From: CAZFDT01 sp964518335
GTDB lineage: Bacteria; Planctomycetota; Phycisphaerae; Phycisphaerales; Phycisphaeraceae
NCBI GenBank assembly: GCA_964518335.1
Contig: CAZFDT010000057.1
Location: forward strand, 1-31,945
Direction of reading: 5' to 3'
Length of the DNA: 31,945 nucleotides
Under the pieces are notes generated by a model. The model was given only the letters and a program-made list of their open reading frames with translations, ran no database searches and was not told where the DNA came from. This document shows positions 22,253 to 29,928 of this stretch, piece after piece. The position numbers and the translations under genes were made by a program. How positions within the stretch are numbered: position 1 is the stretch's first letter; each line of letters starts with the position of its first letter.

Positions 22253-23452
22253 ATGACTGAACCTGTCGTCGCCGTTGCCGATTCGCGTGTCGCAGGCATC
22301 TCCGCTCAGGAGTTTCGACAGCGCCTGCACCGTGCGCAACAGCTGGTCCGCGACCGCGGCTTCGACGCATTGCTGGTCAACAGCAACGAGGCCGACTTCG
22401 CGAACGTCCGTTATTTCGCCGACTACTGGCCGATTTTTGAGACGGCGGGCGTGCTGATCCCCGCCGAGGGCGACGCCACGTTGCTGATCGGCCCTGAGAG
22501 CCAGACCTTCGCCCGCGACCGCAGTCGCATCGCGCGTATCCAACAGATGGTCGAGTACCGAGAGAGCGCCGATCCGGCGTATCCGGACATCAAGTGCGCC
22601 AGTTTCCAGGAGGTTTTCGAGGAAGCAGGCGTTGGCGCGCCGCGACGTATCGGCCTGGCGGGTTACCTGGTCACGGTCGCGCCGGTGCTCGATAGCCTGC
22701 GCGCCACGTTCCCCGACGCTGCGATGGAGCGAGCCGATGACGTGATGGTGACGCTGCGCTCGATCAAGAGTGACGCCGAGATCGCGTGCCTGCAAGAGGC
22801 GTTTCGGATCAGCGAGCAAGCGATGCAGCGGGTGCTCGCCGAGGTGCGCCCCGGCATGACCGAACTGCAGGTGGTCGGTCTGGTGCAGCAGACCATTTAC
22901 GAGAACGGCGCCGAATACGAGGGCATGCCCCAGTATGTCCTGTCAGGTCCGAACACGCGCCATGCCATCAGTCGGCCGACGCATCGGGTGTTGGCGAAGG
23001 GTGACATGCTGCAGTTGAATCTGTCGGCGCGGGTGGACGGTTATTCGTCAGGCGTCGGCGTGCCGGTGTGCCTCGGCCGCATGACGCCTCGTCAGCGGGA
23101 CCTGGTGCTGTTCGGACTGGAGGCGCACCAGCAGACGATCGGCTGGATGCGCGCGGGTGTCATCGCCTCGGAGGTGGCCACCCGCTACCGCCGACTGTTT
23201 GATGAACGGGGCTACGGCGACAACTTCCTTTACGGTCCCGCACACGGTCTGGGCATGATTGAGGTCGAGGCTCCGTGGGTCGAGACCATCAGTCAATACC
23301 CCTTCGAGCCGAACATGACGTTCCAAATCGACACCTTTCTCTGCGATGCGGAATTCGGACTGCGCTGGGAGAACGGCGGGCGCATCACCAGCGGTGATTT
23401 CGATTTGTTCAGTGGTCGTTTCCGCAGCATTCAGGAACTGGAGGTGGAGTGA
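22253..23452 (+). CDS. Creatinase-like M24 family protein lacking metal ligands
   Basis: A protein of 399 residues with the creatinase N-terminal domain (1-165) and a pita-bread C-terminal domain. ATG 22253 has AGGAG six bases upstream. In M24 metallopeptidases two Asp, one His and two Glu bind two metals. Here the first Asp position is N256 (LQLNLSARVDGY), the second is G267 (SSGVGV), His331 (GPAHGLGM) remains, the first Glu is D360 (FQIDTF) and E373 remains. The L-N at the first site, and His237 after SGPNTR, resemble metal-free creatinase (SG-N-T, then LSLN). It is therefore more likely a C-N hydrolase acting on a guanidino compound, or a similar substrate, than an aminopeptidase. It is followed by a creatininase-family gene. 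Confidence 0.82.
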   Translation: MTEPVVAVADSRVAGISAQEFRQRLHRAQQLVRDRGFDALLVNSNEADFANVRYFADYWPIFETAGVLIPAEGDATLLIGPESQTFARDRSRIARIQQMVEYRESADPAYPDIKCASFQEVFEEAGVGAPRRIGLAGYLVTVAPVLDSLRATFPDAAMERADDVMVTLRSIKSDAEIACLQEAFRISEQAMQRVLAEVRPGMTELQVVGLVQQTIYENGAEYEGMPQYVLSGPNTRHAISRPTHRVLAKGDMLQLNLSARVDGYSSGVGVPVCLGRMTPRQRDLVLFGLEAHQQTIGWMRAGVIASEVATRYRRLFDERGYGDNFLYGPAHGLGMIEVEAPWVETISQYPFEPNMTFQIDTFLCDAEFGLRWENGGRITSGDFDLFSGRFRSIQELEVE

Positions 23453-23556
23453 TGGCCTGTGCCGCCGCTGGCTCGGTTGCGTGATGAACTCAACGTGCGG
23501 GCCATGATGACGGACCCGCGTCATGATCCGCGGGCGCCATGCGCCAAGGAGCCTCC

Positions 23557-24315
23557 ATGCGATACGAAATGATGCGTCCCCGCGAGTTGCGCAAGGCGAT
23601 GGACGCCAACGTGCCGTTTGTCTTGCCGCTGGGCGTGCTCGAGTACCACGGTGAGCACCTGGCGTTGGGACTGGACACGCTCGTCGTGGTCCGTTGTCTG
23701 GATCGGCTGGAGCAGCGGCGACCAGACCTGGTGATCTTGCCACCCTTTTACTATGGCGCAGGCAGCACTGTGGTCGAAGCACTCGAACGAAATGGAACGA
23801 TCGACGTGGATGTTGACGCGCTGCTGTCTTTCGCGCGCAGCCTGTTCCGTTCACTTCTGTCGGTGGGCTGCCGCAACATCCATGCGATCATTCACCATCA
23901 GACTGAGAATTTCGTGGCAGGTATGCCCACCGATCTGGCGTTCAAGACCGCGGCCCGCGCCGTGGTGTTCGAGTGGTTGCGGAAGGAGCGAGGCGACGGC
24001 TGGTGGGGCCGCGCCGAAACCGCCGACTATTACGCAGGCCATGCCCACGGTGACAACCCCTTCAACTGGATTCAGGTTCACCCCCTGATGGATGACAAGA
24101 TCATCGCCCAATACGACTTCGACCATGCCGGCATCGGCGAGACCAGTCTGCTCATGGCGCTGGACCCGCGGGGCGTCAAGATGGAATGGTACGACGATGG
24201 CCCGTGGTACACCCGCGGGGCACAGCACGCCACCAGCGCTTACGGCGAGAAGGCGGTCAAGCTGATTCTCGACCGCTTGGATGCTTTGCTGTTTCCCACA
24301 CAGGACAAATCATGA
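23557..24315 (+). CDS. Creatininase-family amidohydrolase
   Basis: A protein of 252 residues; ATG 23557 is chosen because AAGGAG lies five bases upstream, whereas ATG 23539 has nothing. The family signature LPLGVLEYHGEHLALGLDT gives metal ligands E29, H31 and D40 and the companion H34. The second site reads HHQTEN: E117 aligns with the creatininase Glu of N-G-H-Y-E-N, but the metal His is replaced by Gln115, with H113 and H114 adjacent. HAGIGETS (190-197) is also characteristic. Creatininases open a cyclic amide such as creatinine to creatine; other family members act on unrelated amides. Encoded next to a creatinase-like protein, it could catalyse the first step of a two-step route. Its stop overlaps the next start (ATGA). 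Confidence 0.85.
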   Translation: MRYEMMRPRELRKAMDANVPFVLPLGVLEYHGEHLALGLDTLVVVRCLDRLEQRRPDLVILPPFYYGAGSTVVEALERNGTIDVDVDALLSFARSLFRSLLSVGCRNIHAIIHHQTENFVAGMPTDLAFKTAARAVVFEWLRKERGDGWWGRAETADYYAGHAHGDNPFNWIQVHPLMDDKIIAQYDFDHAGIGETSLLMALDPRGVKMEWYDDGPWYTRGAQHATSAYGEKAVKLILDRLDALLFPTQDKS

Positions 24316-24677
24316 ACGCCGATGGCCACACTCGCTGGTATTTTCCCGATGGCGATCTGCCGCCACATGGCGACGGCGAGCCCCACGGGCATGAATCGCT
24401 GTTGATCCTCAACGCCGGCGACGTCAACGCCCAGGTCATACTGACGATCTACTTTACGGACCGCGAACCCTGTATCGCGGGTCCTTTGAGCGTCAACGCC
24501 CGTCGCGTTCGCTGCATTCGACTGGATGAGCCGGTCACTGATTTCCAGATTCCCTTTGGGCAATATGCCCTCCGGGTCGAGGCTTCCGAGCCGGTGATCT
24601 GCCAGATCGGACGAATGGACGTTCGCCAACCGAACCTGGCCTATTACACGTCGATGGGCTGGTCGCCGACGACCTGA
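24312..24677 (+). CDS. ASRT-family small-molecule-binding protein (sensory rhodopsin transducer-like)
   Basis: A protein of 121 residues matching the Anabaena sensory rhodopsin transducer family (ASRT) along its whole length: RWYFPDGDLPP at the start, then HESLLILNAGDVNAQVILTIYFTDREP, described here as HESLLILNAG and VILTIYFTDREP, an ARRVRCIRLDEP strand and QIGRMDVRQPNLAYYTS near the end. The fold is an all-beta sandwich that forms tetramers. Comparative work treats the family as a general prokaryotic small-molecule-binding domain, mostly in organisms without sensory rhodopsin. ATG 24312 overlaps the creatininase stop, so it belongs to the operon; it may bind the substrate or product. No rhodopsin gene is in the window. 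Confidence 0.85.
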   Translation: MNADGHTRWYFPDGDLPPHGDGEPHGHESLLILNAGDVNAQVILTIYFTDREPCIAGPLSVNARRVRCIRLDEPVTDFQIPFGQYALRVEASEPVICQIGRMDVRQPNLAYYTSMGWSPTT

Positions 24678-24862
24678 GGCGTGACCTTCCTTGAAATCGA
24701 CACAAGCCGCGGGTGTCGGGAACTGCAGGTCACCGCACCGGGATTCACTGCTGACGGATTCCTATCGCCGCGCGTGAACTGCTCGTCGAAGCCCCGCAGG
24801 AGGCACCACCAGTTGCACAGCGGCGGCCGAGGTCTGCAGGATCGATATGGAATGGCGACGTT
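24678..24862. other. Convergent intergenic region
   Basis: The 185 bases between the plus-strand ASRT-like gene and the minus-strand lpxD. A terminator for both would be expected, but I find no convincing stem followed by a T run and no gene. Confidence 0.4.
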
Positions 24863-25882
24863 TTACGATGACGTTCCCCGGAGGTGCTTCACCAGATCGG
24901 GCAGGCGGCGCAGCGCCGCCTGCATGCGCATGTAGCGCCGGGCGGGCTGGGCGTAGTACCCGGCCCAGGTTTCGCCGGCGGGGATCGTTTCGATCGGTAG
25001 AGTCCCGCCGGCGACGGTCGCGCCGGCGCCGATCGTGATGTGGTCGGGGATCATGGCGTTGCCGCCGATGACCGCCCCGTCGCCGATGGTGACGGATCCA
25101 CCGATGGCGGCCTGGCCTGCAATGATGACGCAACGGCCGAGGGTGCAGTTGTGGCCGATCTGCACGAGGTTGTCGATTTTGCATCCGTCACCGATGACGG
25201 TGGCGGCGAATTTGGCGCGATCGATGCAGGTGCCTGCGCCGATCTCAACGTCATCGCCGATGCTGACGACGCCGATCTGAGGGATTTTGGCGATCCCGCG
25301 GCCATCGGCGGCGGGCCTGTACCCGAAACCGTCGGCGCCGATGGTGACATTGGGGTGAAGGATGCAGCGTCGGCCGAGGGTGCAGCGTTCGCGGACGACC
25401 GTGCCGGACCACAGCACGCAGTCGTCGCCGATCGCGGCGTCGTCGAAGACGCTGACGTTGGGGTGCAGGACGCAGCGGTCGCCGATGCGGGCGCGTGGGC
25501 CGACGAAAACGTGAGGACCGATGCGGCAGTCGCGGCCGAGGATGGCCGCAGGATCGATCGCCGCGGTGGCATGGACGCCCGGCGGAGGCAGGGGCAGCGG
25601 CGGGGCGAACATCGCCAAGGCGATCGCCATCGCCAAGTCGGCGTCCTTCACGACAATCAGGCATCGCTCTGCGCCCGGCTCGACCGCCAGCCCCCGGCGG
25701 ACCAGCGCCGCCGACGCTCGGCTGGCGGGCCACTTCGCCGCATGGGCTTCGTCGCCGATGAACGTGAGCTCGCCCGGTTGTGCTGCAGTGAGCGCGTTGA
25801 CGCCCGCGATCGCCGCATCGCCCGGGCCGATCAACTCGCCCTGAACGCGGTCTGCGATCTCTTGCGTGGTAAACGTGGGCAT
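24863..25882 (-). CDS. lpxD: UDP-3-O-acylglucosamine N-acyltransferase
   Basis: A protein of 339 residues, normal for LpxD, the third step of lipid A synthesis: transfer of a hydroxyacyl chain from acyl carrier protein to UDP-3-O-acylglucosamine in the cytoplasm. ATG 25882 gives the usual N-terminal uridine-binding domain (PTFTTQEIADRVQGELIG, ITAA-like NALTAAQPGELTFIGDE). From about residue 110 the left-handed beta-helix of I-G-x-x-x hexapeptides runs to about 310. The catalytic His is in IDNLVQIGHNC and the GADGFGY motif is present. A C-terminal helix follows (RRYMRMQAALRRLPDLVKHLRG). It is the last gene of the bamA-skp-lpxD set. Its presence means the organism makes, or once made, lipid A. 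Confidence 0.95.
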   Translation of the reverse strand: MPTFTTQEIADRVQGELIGPGDAAIAGVNALTAAQPGELTFIGDEAHAAKWPASRASAALVRRGLAVEPGAERCLIVVKDADLAMAIALAMFAPPLPLPPPGVHATAAIDPAAILGRDCRIGPHVFVGPRARIGDRCVLHPNVSVFDDAAIGDDCVLWSGTVVRERCTLGRRCILHPNVTIGADGFGYRPAADGRGIAKIPQIGVVSIGDDVEIGAGTCIDRAKFAATVIGDGCKIDNLVQIGHNCTLGRCVIIAGQAAIGGSVTIGDGAVIGGNAMIPDHITIGAGATVAGGTLPIETIPAGETWAGYYAQPARRYMRMQAALRRLPDLVKHLRGTSS

Positions 25883-25892
25883 AGCACGTAAC

Positions 25893-25941
25893 CGCTCGCG
25901 GCTTAGCATCGCCCTGGGATGAGCCTGCCAAGCCGCAAGCG
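25893..25941. repeat. Imperfect inverted repeat between skp and lpxD
   Basis: CGCTCGCGGCTT (25893-25904) and AAGCCGCAAGCG (25930-25941) pair with one mismatch around a 25-base loop in the 80-nt gap. It has no T run and may be an RNA processing or attenuation structure. A chance origin is possible in GC-rich DNA. Confidence 0.3.
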
Positions 25942-25962
25942 GCTGAGGATCGACGCAACCGC

Positions 25963-26562
25963 TTAGCGATTCTGGAAGTCGTTGTTCATCTTCTGCGTCA
26001 CCAGCTCGGTGATGTCCAGCGACGGATCGTAGTAGAGCACCTTGCGGATCTGGATCAGGGTCGAGAGCTGCTGTGGGTCCTGGGCACGGAACTCGGCGGG
26101 GCCTTCGGCGAAGAGCACAACCTGGTAGCCATTGGTCTTGGCGACGTCGGCGATGGCCTTGAGCATCTTCTGGTAAAGCAGCTCGATCTGCAGGCCGCGC
26201 TCGCGCACCAGCTTGTTGTTCTCGTATTGCAGCCAGGCGTTGAGTTCGATGACCGCTTTCTCGGCCGTCTCCAGCTTCTTGCGGTGGTTCTCCGTGCCGG
26301 GGGCGAGCATGCCCAACTCGTCCTGCATCTGCTTGATGGCGCGCTCGCGGTCGGTCTTCTCCTTCATGACCGTTTCGTTGTGCTTGGTGAGCTGGGCCTC
26401 GATCACCTCCTTCTCCTTGAGGTTATCGATGACGCGCTGCACCTCGACGACGGCGGCGGCGGTCGGCGTGCCCTTGAGCAGGCGATTGGCCTGTACCGAG
26501 ACAAGGCCCAGGCCCGCCACGACGGCGGCGGCGGCGAAGATTCCCATACGCTTGCTGATCAT
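25963..26562 (-). CDS. skp: OmpH/Skp family periplasmic chaperone
   Basis: A protein of 199 residues. ATG 26562 has GGGAGACC four bases upstream and starts a signal peptide (MGIFAAAAVVAGLGLVSVQA). The mature part is the OmpH pattern: a short beta strand (AAVVEVQRVIDNL), a long charged coiled coil (about 60-150, with KEKTDRERAIKQMQDELGML and later QYENNKLVRERGLQIELLYQKM, each only part of the helix) and a closing strand (GYQVVLFAEGP) with a helix. Skp holds unfolded outer-membrane proteins in the periplasm and delivers them to BamA, whose gene lies just upstream. Its length is slightly above the enterobacterial 161 residues, as common in other phyla. Confidence 0.85.
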   Translation of the reverse strand: MISKRMGIFAAAAVVAGLGLVSVQANRLLKGTPTAAAVVEVQRVIDNLKEKEVIEAQLTKHNETVMKEKTDRERAIKQMQDELGMLAPGTENHRKKLETAEKAVIELNAWLQYENNKLVRERGLQIELLYQKMLKAIADVAKTNGYQVVLFAEGPAEFRAQDPQQLSTLIQIRKVLYYDPSLDITELVTQKMNNDFQNR

Positions 26563-26652
26563 GCGAGGTCTCCCGAGGTTGGGGTGAGGTCCGAGGGTTC
26601 GATGCACGTTCTATCACGCCAGTACGGCGGGGGCAACGTGAGGGTTCGCGGT

Positions 26653-26674
26653 CCGACCCGCTGGAACGGGTCGG
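26653..26674. repeat. Stem-loop between bamA and skp
   Basis: CCGACCCG and CGGGTCGG form a perfect 8-bp stem around the loop CTGGAA in the 125-nt gap. It has no T run, so it more likely stabilises or processes the message than terminates it. Confidence 0.45.
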
Positions 26675-26687
26675 CCTCGTGCGGGCG

Positions 26688-29042
26688 TCAGCGGAATGGC
26701 ACGGCCAGATCGAAGCTGACGTACTGCGTCTCGTCGCCGTCCTCCTTGAGCAGGGGCACGGCGAAGTCGATGGCGAAGGGGGCCTGGCCCAGGAACGGAA
26801 TTTTCAGGCGCAGGCCGAAGCCGACCGACACGCGGTACTCGTCGAAGCCGAGGTCTTTCTGGACGGTTCCGGTGTCAGTGAAGAAGACCATGCGGAGCAG
26901 GTCCTGGCTGGGCGTGGGGCCGCCCCAGACGGGGACGTTGTATTCGAGGCCCAGGAGGAAGAGCCATTCGCCGCCGACGGGGTCGTCGCCGACGGTTCCG
27001 GTGTCGGCGCGGATGCCGCGGGGCCCGACGCCGCGGTACTCGAATCCGCGGAAGCTGCGGTGGCCGCCGGCGTACAGCCGCTCGAACAGCGGGGCCTCGT
27101 CCTCCTCGAAGATGTAGCCCAGTTCGTGGCGGAAGCGGATGATGGTGCGGCGGCCGAAGAAGTCCTCGTCCACGCTCCAGAACTTGTTGTAGTCCATGGA
27201 CAGCTTGGTGAAGTCGTAGTCGCCGCCCAGGGCGCCGATGCGCTCCAGGCCGATGTTCCACCGACTGCCCTGTGTGGGAAAAATCAGCGAGTCGGTGGTG
27301 TCGCGCGTGGCCTTGATGCCCAGGCCCGTAAGGGTGCTGTCGCCTTCGACGGCGAACACGTCCACCGGCGCGTCGGGCTCGATGTTGTCAATGGTGATCG
27401 CCTCGTAACGTGCCGCCAGGGCGACCGACCACACGTCGCCGAAGCGCTGGCCGATGCCCGTCGAGCCGCCCCATCGCTCCTCGTCGTAGCCTTCGCGCTC
27501 GCGCGTGAAGTAGAACAGCGACATGTCCAGGAAATAGTCGCTCTCCAGCAGGTAAGGCTCGCGGAAGCTGACGCGGTACTGACTCAACTCGTCGCCGGGC
27601 TGCAGGGTGATGGCGAAGTATTGGCCGGCGCCGCGGAACGCCTTGCCACTGAAGAACTCGCCCCAGCTCTCGGGCAAGTCGGCGATGTCGAAGTTCCGCT
27701 GCGTCAGGTCAATCGCGCCGACCACGCCCGCGTCGCTGCCCACCGCGGCGCCGAAGCTGAGGCTGCCGGTGTTCTTCTCCTTCACGTCGATCAGCACGTC
27801 GCGCACCGGCTCCTCGGGCTTGCCCAGCACCGACACCGTCGCCTCGGAAAACAGCGGCGACTCGCGCAGCCGACGCTCGGTCACCGAGACTCCCGTGCGG
27901 TCGAACGGCCGACCGGGGTCCATCCCCCGCAACTGCCGCTGGATCACCTTGTCCTTGGTCACCTCGTTGCCGCGGATCACCACTTTGCCCACCAGGTACG
28001 ATCCGCCTTCCTTGATCTCCACCAGCAGATCGACCAGCGCCTCGTCCTCGTGGAAGACGCGGTTGATCTCGATGGCGGTCTCGATGAAGCCCAGCTTGCC
28101 GTACATGTCGATCAGCGCGTCGCGGCTGCGGCGGAGCTTGTCGGTCGAGAACACATCGCCACTGCGGATGTCCAGCCGGTTGAGAATCTGATCGGTGGGG
28201 AAGAGGTGGTTGCCCTGGATTTTCACCTCATCGACGGTGTATTGCCTGCCCTCGCTGACGACGAAGACGACCACGGCGCCCCGCTGGTCCGGCGCAATGT
28301 CGATGCGCCGGCCGACCTCGGCGTCGAGGTAGCCGCGCTCTCGGTAAAAGTCGCGCACCCGCGCCGCGTCCAGCTCCAACTGCTCGCGGTTGAGCTCACC
28401 CTTCTTGAAGATGGGGAAATACGTCTCACTCTTGATGCGGCTGCGCAGCTCGTGGTCGGCGAACACCGTGTTCCCGTCGAACGTGATCCCGCGAATTTTC
28501 ACCAGCGGGCCCTCACGAACGCGGAAAATCAGGATGTTCGACTCTTCCAGCAACTCCTTGTCCGTCTGCACGTCCACGACGAAGTAGCCCTTGTTGTGGT
28601 ATTCGTCGCGAATCGCACGGATGCCCGAGTCGATGAGGAACGGATCGATCGGATCGCCCGCCCGCAGCAGCACCTTCTCGAACAGCGTCTGGTCGGTCAG
28701 TCGCTTGTTGCCCACGAACTGCACGTCGGCGATGAGCGGCTGCTCCTTGACCGCGTAGATGAGCACCAGCGACCCATCGTCGCGCGGCTCGACCCGGGCC
28801 GACACCGCGTCAAACCGCCCCAGGTGCGTGATGCGGACGATGTCCTCTTCCACCACCCGGGGGTCGTACGGCTCGCCCGGCAACATGCGAAGCTGATTGC
28901 GCACCAGGGTGTCGCTGACCTGCTTGAGACCCTCGATGCGCACCTCGGCCACGGGACGGTTGGCCAAGTCCACCACCTGCGCGTTCAACATGGCGCAGCA
29001 GACCAAGATCAGCGCAAGGATGCCGGGACATCGACAGGCCAT
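26688..29042 (-). CDS. bamA: Outer-membrane protein assembly factor BamA
   Basis: A protein of 784 residues. A signal peptide (GILALILVCCAMLNAQ) is followed by five POTRA domains (about 30-100, 100-180, 180-265, 265-345 and 345-425), each with a hydrophobic V-x-I-x-G-N opening such as VQFVGNKRLTD and VVIRGNEVTKD. A 16-strand barrel follows from about 430. The lid motif appears as GGHRSFRGFEYRGVGPRG (core RSFRGF, equivalent to VRGF). The last residues are AVPFR, one Arg beyond the usual terminal aromatic. It folds and inserts outer-membrane proteins. There is no ribosome-binding site before ATG 29042, and the candidate promoter starts the message only about seven bases upstream. The order bamA-skp-lpxD is widely conserved. 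Confidence 0.95.
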   Translation of the reverse strand: MACRCPGILALILVCCAMLNAQVVDLANRPVAEVRIEGLKQVSDTLVRNQLRMLPGEPYDPRVVEEDIVRITHLGRFDAVSARVEPRDDGSLVLIYAVKEQPLIADVQFVGNKRLTDQTLFEKVLLRAGDPIDPFLIDSGIRAIRDEYHNKGYFVVDVQTDKELLEESNILIFRVREGPLVKIRGITFDGNTVFADHELRSRIKSETYFPIFKKGELNREQLELDAARVRDFYRERGYLDAEVGRRIDIAPDQRGAVVVFVVSEGRQYTVDEVKIQGNHLFPTDQILNRLDIRSGDVFSTDKLRRSRDALIDMYGKLGFIETAIEINRVFHEDEALVDLLVEIKEGGSYLVGKVVIRGNEVTKDKVIQRQLRGMDPGRPFDRTGVSVTERRLRESPLFSEATVSVLGKPEEPVRDVLIDVKEKNTGSLSFGAAVGSDAGVVGAIDLTQRNFDIADLPESWGEFFSGKAFRGAGQYFAITLQPGDELSQYRVSFREPYLLESDYFLDMSLFYFTREREGYDEERWGGSTGIGQRFGDVWSVALAARYEAITIDNIEPDAPVDVFAVEGDSTLTGLGIKATRDTTDSLIFPTQGSRWNIGLERIGALGGDYDFTKLSMDYNKFWSVDEDFFGRRTIIRFRHELGYIFEEDEAPLFERLYAGGHRSFRGFEYRGVGPRGIRADTGTVGDDPVGGEWLFLLGLEYNVPVWGGPTPSQDLLRMVFFTDTGTVQKDLGFDEYRVSVGFGLRLKIPFLGQAPFAIDFAVPLLKEDGDETQYVSFDLAVPFR

Positions 29043-29055
29043 TGGGAGCGGCAGT

Positions 29056-29082
29056 GTAATAGCCCTTGGCGAATGCGTCCAA
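29056..29082 (-). promoter_or_regulatory. Candidate bamA promoter
   Basis: On the minus strand TTGGAC (29082-29077), a 15-bp spacer and TATTAC (29061-29056). The transcription start would be near 29049, leaving a leader of only about seven bases before ATG 29042. The -35 match is weak. Confidence 0.35.
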
Positions 29083-29194
29083 GCAAGGTAACTCGGTTGC
29101 CACGTGCATCGGCGCCAAGACCGCCATCAAGCACTGCGCCGCCTGCAAGAGCACGCCCACGATCGTCAACACCGGCGGGCGCGGCGGGTCCTGA
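29066..29194 (+). CDS. Possible 42-residue cysteine-containing small protein
   Basis: A frame opened by TTG 29066, directly after in-frame TAA TAG, and closed by TGA 29192. The product reads like protein, with three cysteines, two in HCAACKS, which could form part of a zinc site. No ribosome-binding site is seen. A TGTAAT at 29055-29060 with TCGACA 18 bp upstream might start a leaderless message here. It ends 11 bases before the first 111-bp repeat. It may be a real small gene, a gene remnant beside an insertion, or chance. Confidence 0.25.
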   Translation: MANASKQGNSVATCIGAKTAIKHCAACKSTPTIVNTGGRGGS

Positions 29195-29205
29195 CCAACG
29201 ACGCT

Positions 29206-29316
29206 ATTCCCAACCCACGTCGCAACTCCGCAAAACCTCCGCAGCGACGGGCTTTCCTCTTTCCCACGAAAGCCCGCCGCTGTCTCGGCTTTGCGAGACT
29301 GCGGCGCGGGTCGGCG
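29206..29316. repeat. 111-bp structured repeat, left copy
   Basis: Left member of a direct-repeat pair with 29929-30039; I count about nine differences, all in the first 60 bases. Inside are two hairpins: CGGGCTTTC/GAAAGCCCG and GTCTCG-GCTTTG-CGAGAC. The outer inverted arms are decayed in this copy. It starts 10 bases after the transposase stop codon, on the downstream side of that gene. Confidence 0.85.
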
Positions 29317-29326
29317 CTGACGCCAA

Positions 29327-29920
29327 TCACCCACCCTTGATCCCCACCTCCCCCTCCAACACCGCCCACACCCACGCCCCCTCATCCATGTGCCCGCGGA
29401 TGTACCCGTACGTCCGATGCTGATGCCCGGCGTTCTTGATAGGCTTGACCCCACATTTCTCCGTCCACAACTTCTTCGCGTCGAGCTTCCCACGCACCAG
29501 CAACGCCGCCGCCTGCTTCACCCGCCCAAGCTCGTGATCCGCCGCGCCCCACGCCAGCGGCAACTCGACGTGCGCATGGACGTGCATCCCGCCTACCGAT
29601 ACCACCAGGACCCGATGCCCCAACTTCTGCAGATGCGAGACAACCTTTCGACCAATAATCGGCCGCAACTCGCGCGGGATAATCGTTGTCGTCCCGCTGA
29701 TCGATTGGGCGTAACGATGCAACCCCGCATGCTCACCCTCGGGCGGACGGTGACGATGATCGCCGGAGGAATGGATGCGATGGTCGCGCTCGCGGAACCC
29801 TCGCGCGTCGCCGCTGAGCCACGACGCATATGTCCCGATCGTGACGTGGAACCAGGCTTTGCCCGGCAGGGCGGCGGTAGAAATATTGAACGGAAGTGTG
29901 TCGGTGCCCGGAGTCGCCAT
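29327..29920 (-). CDS. Y1 (HUH) transposase, REP-associated type
   Basis: A protein of 197 residues from ATG 29920. The N-terminus WFHVTIGTYASWLSGDARGF is typical of Y1 transposase-like proteins (a first strand, then a T-Y-x-x-W-L-x-G-D-x-R-G loop). The HUH metal site is the HVH in GGMHVHAHVELP. The probable nucleophile is one of the tyrosines in HRTYGYIRGH near the C-terminus. Such enzymes nick and rejoin single-stranded DNA at hairpins. RAYT family members are encoded singly and are domesticated-looking, without classical insertion-sequence ends. The gene is on the same strand as hisS, whose stop is 133 bases upstream, across the right repeat copy. Whether it still moves the repeats is not known. 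Confidence 0.75.
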   Translation of the reverse strand: MATPGTDTLPFNISTAALPGKAWFHVTIGTYASWLSGDARGFRERDHRIHSSGDHRHRPPEGEHAGLHRYAQSISGTTTIIPRELRPIIGRKVVSHLQKLGHRVLVVSVGGMHVHAHVELPLAWGAADHELGRVKQAAALLVRGKLDAKKLWTEKCGVKPIKNAGHQHRTYGYIRGHMDEGAWVWAVLEGEVGIKGG

Positions 29921-29928
29921 GGGTGCCG

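Noticed and set aside
22253..23452. Annotation as Xaa-Pro aminopeptidase
   Set aside because: Three of the five metal ligands are replaced (N256, G267, D360), and the neighbouring gene is creatininase-like.
26679..29423. A 914-codon plus-strand frame opposite bamA
   Set aside because: It is the antisense shadow of bamA, which has five POTRA domains, a lid motif and a signal peptide. The shadow has no recognisable domain and is full of Asp, Val, His and Gln from GC-rich antisense codons.
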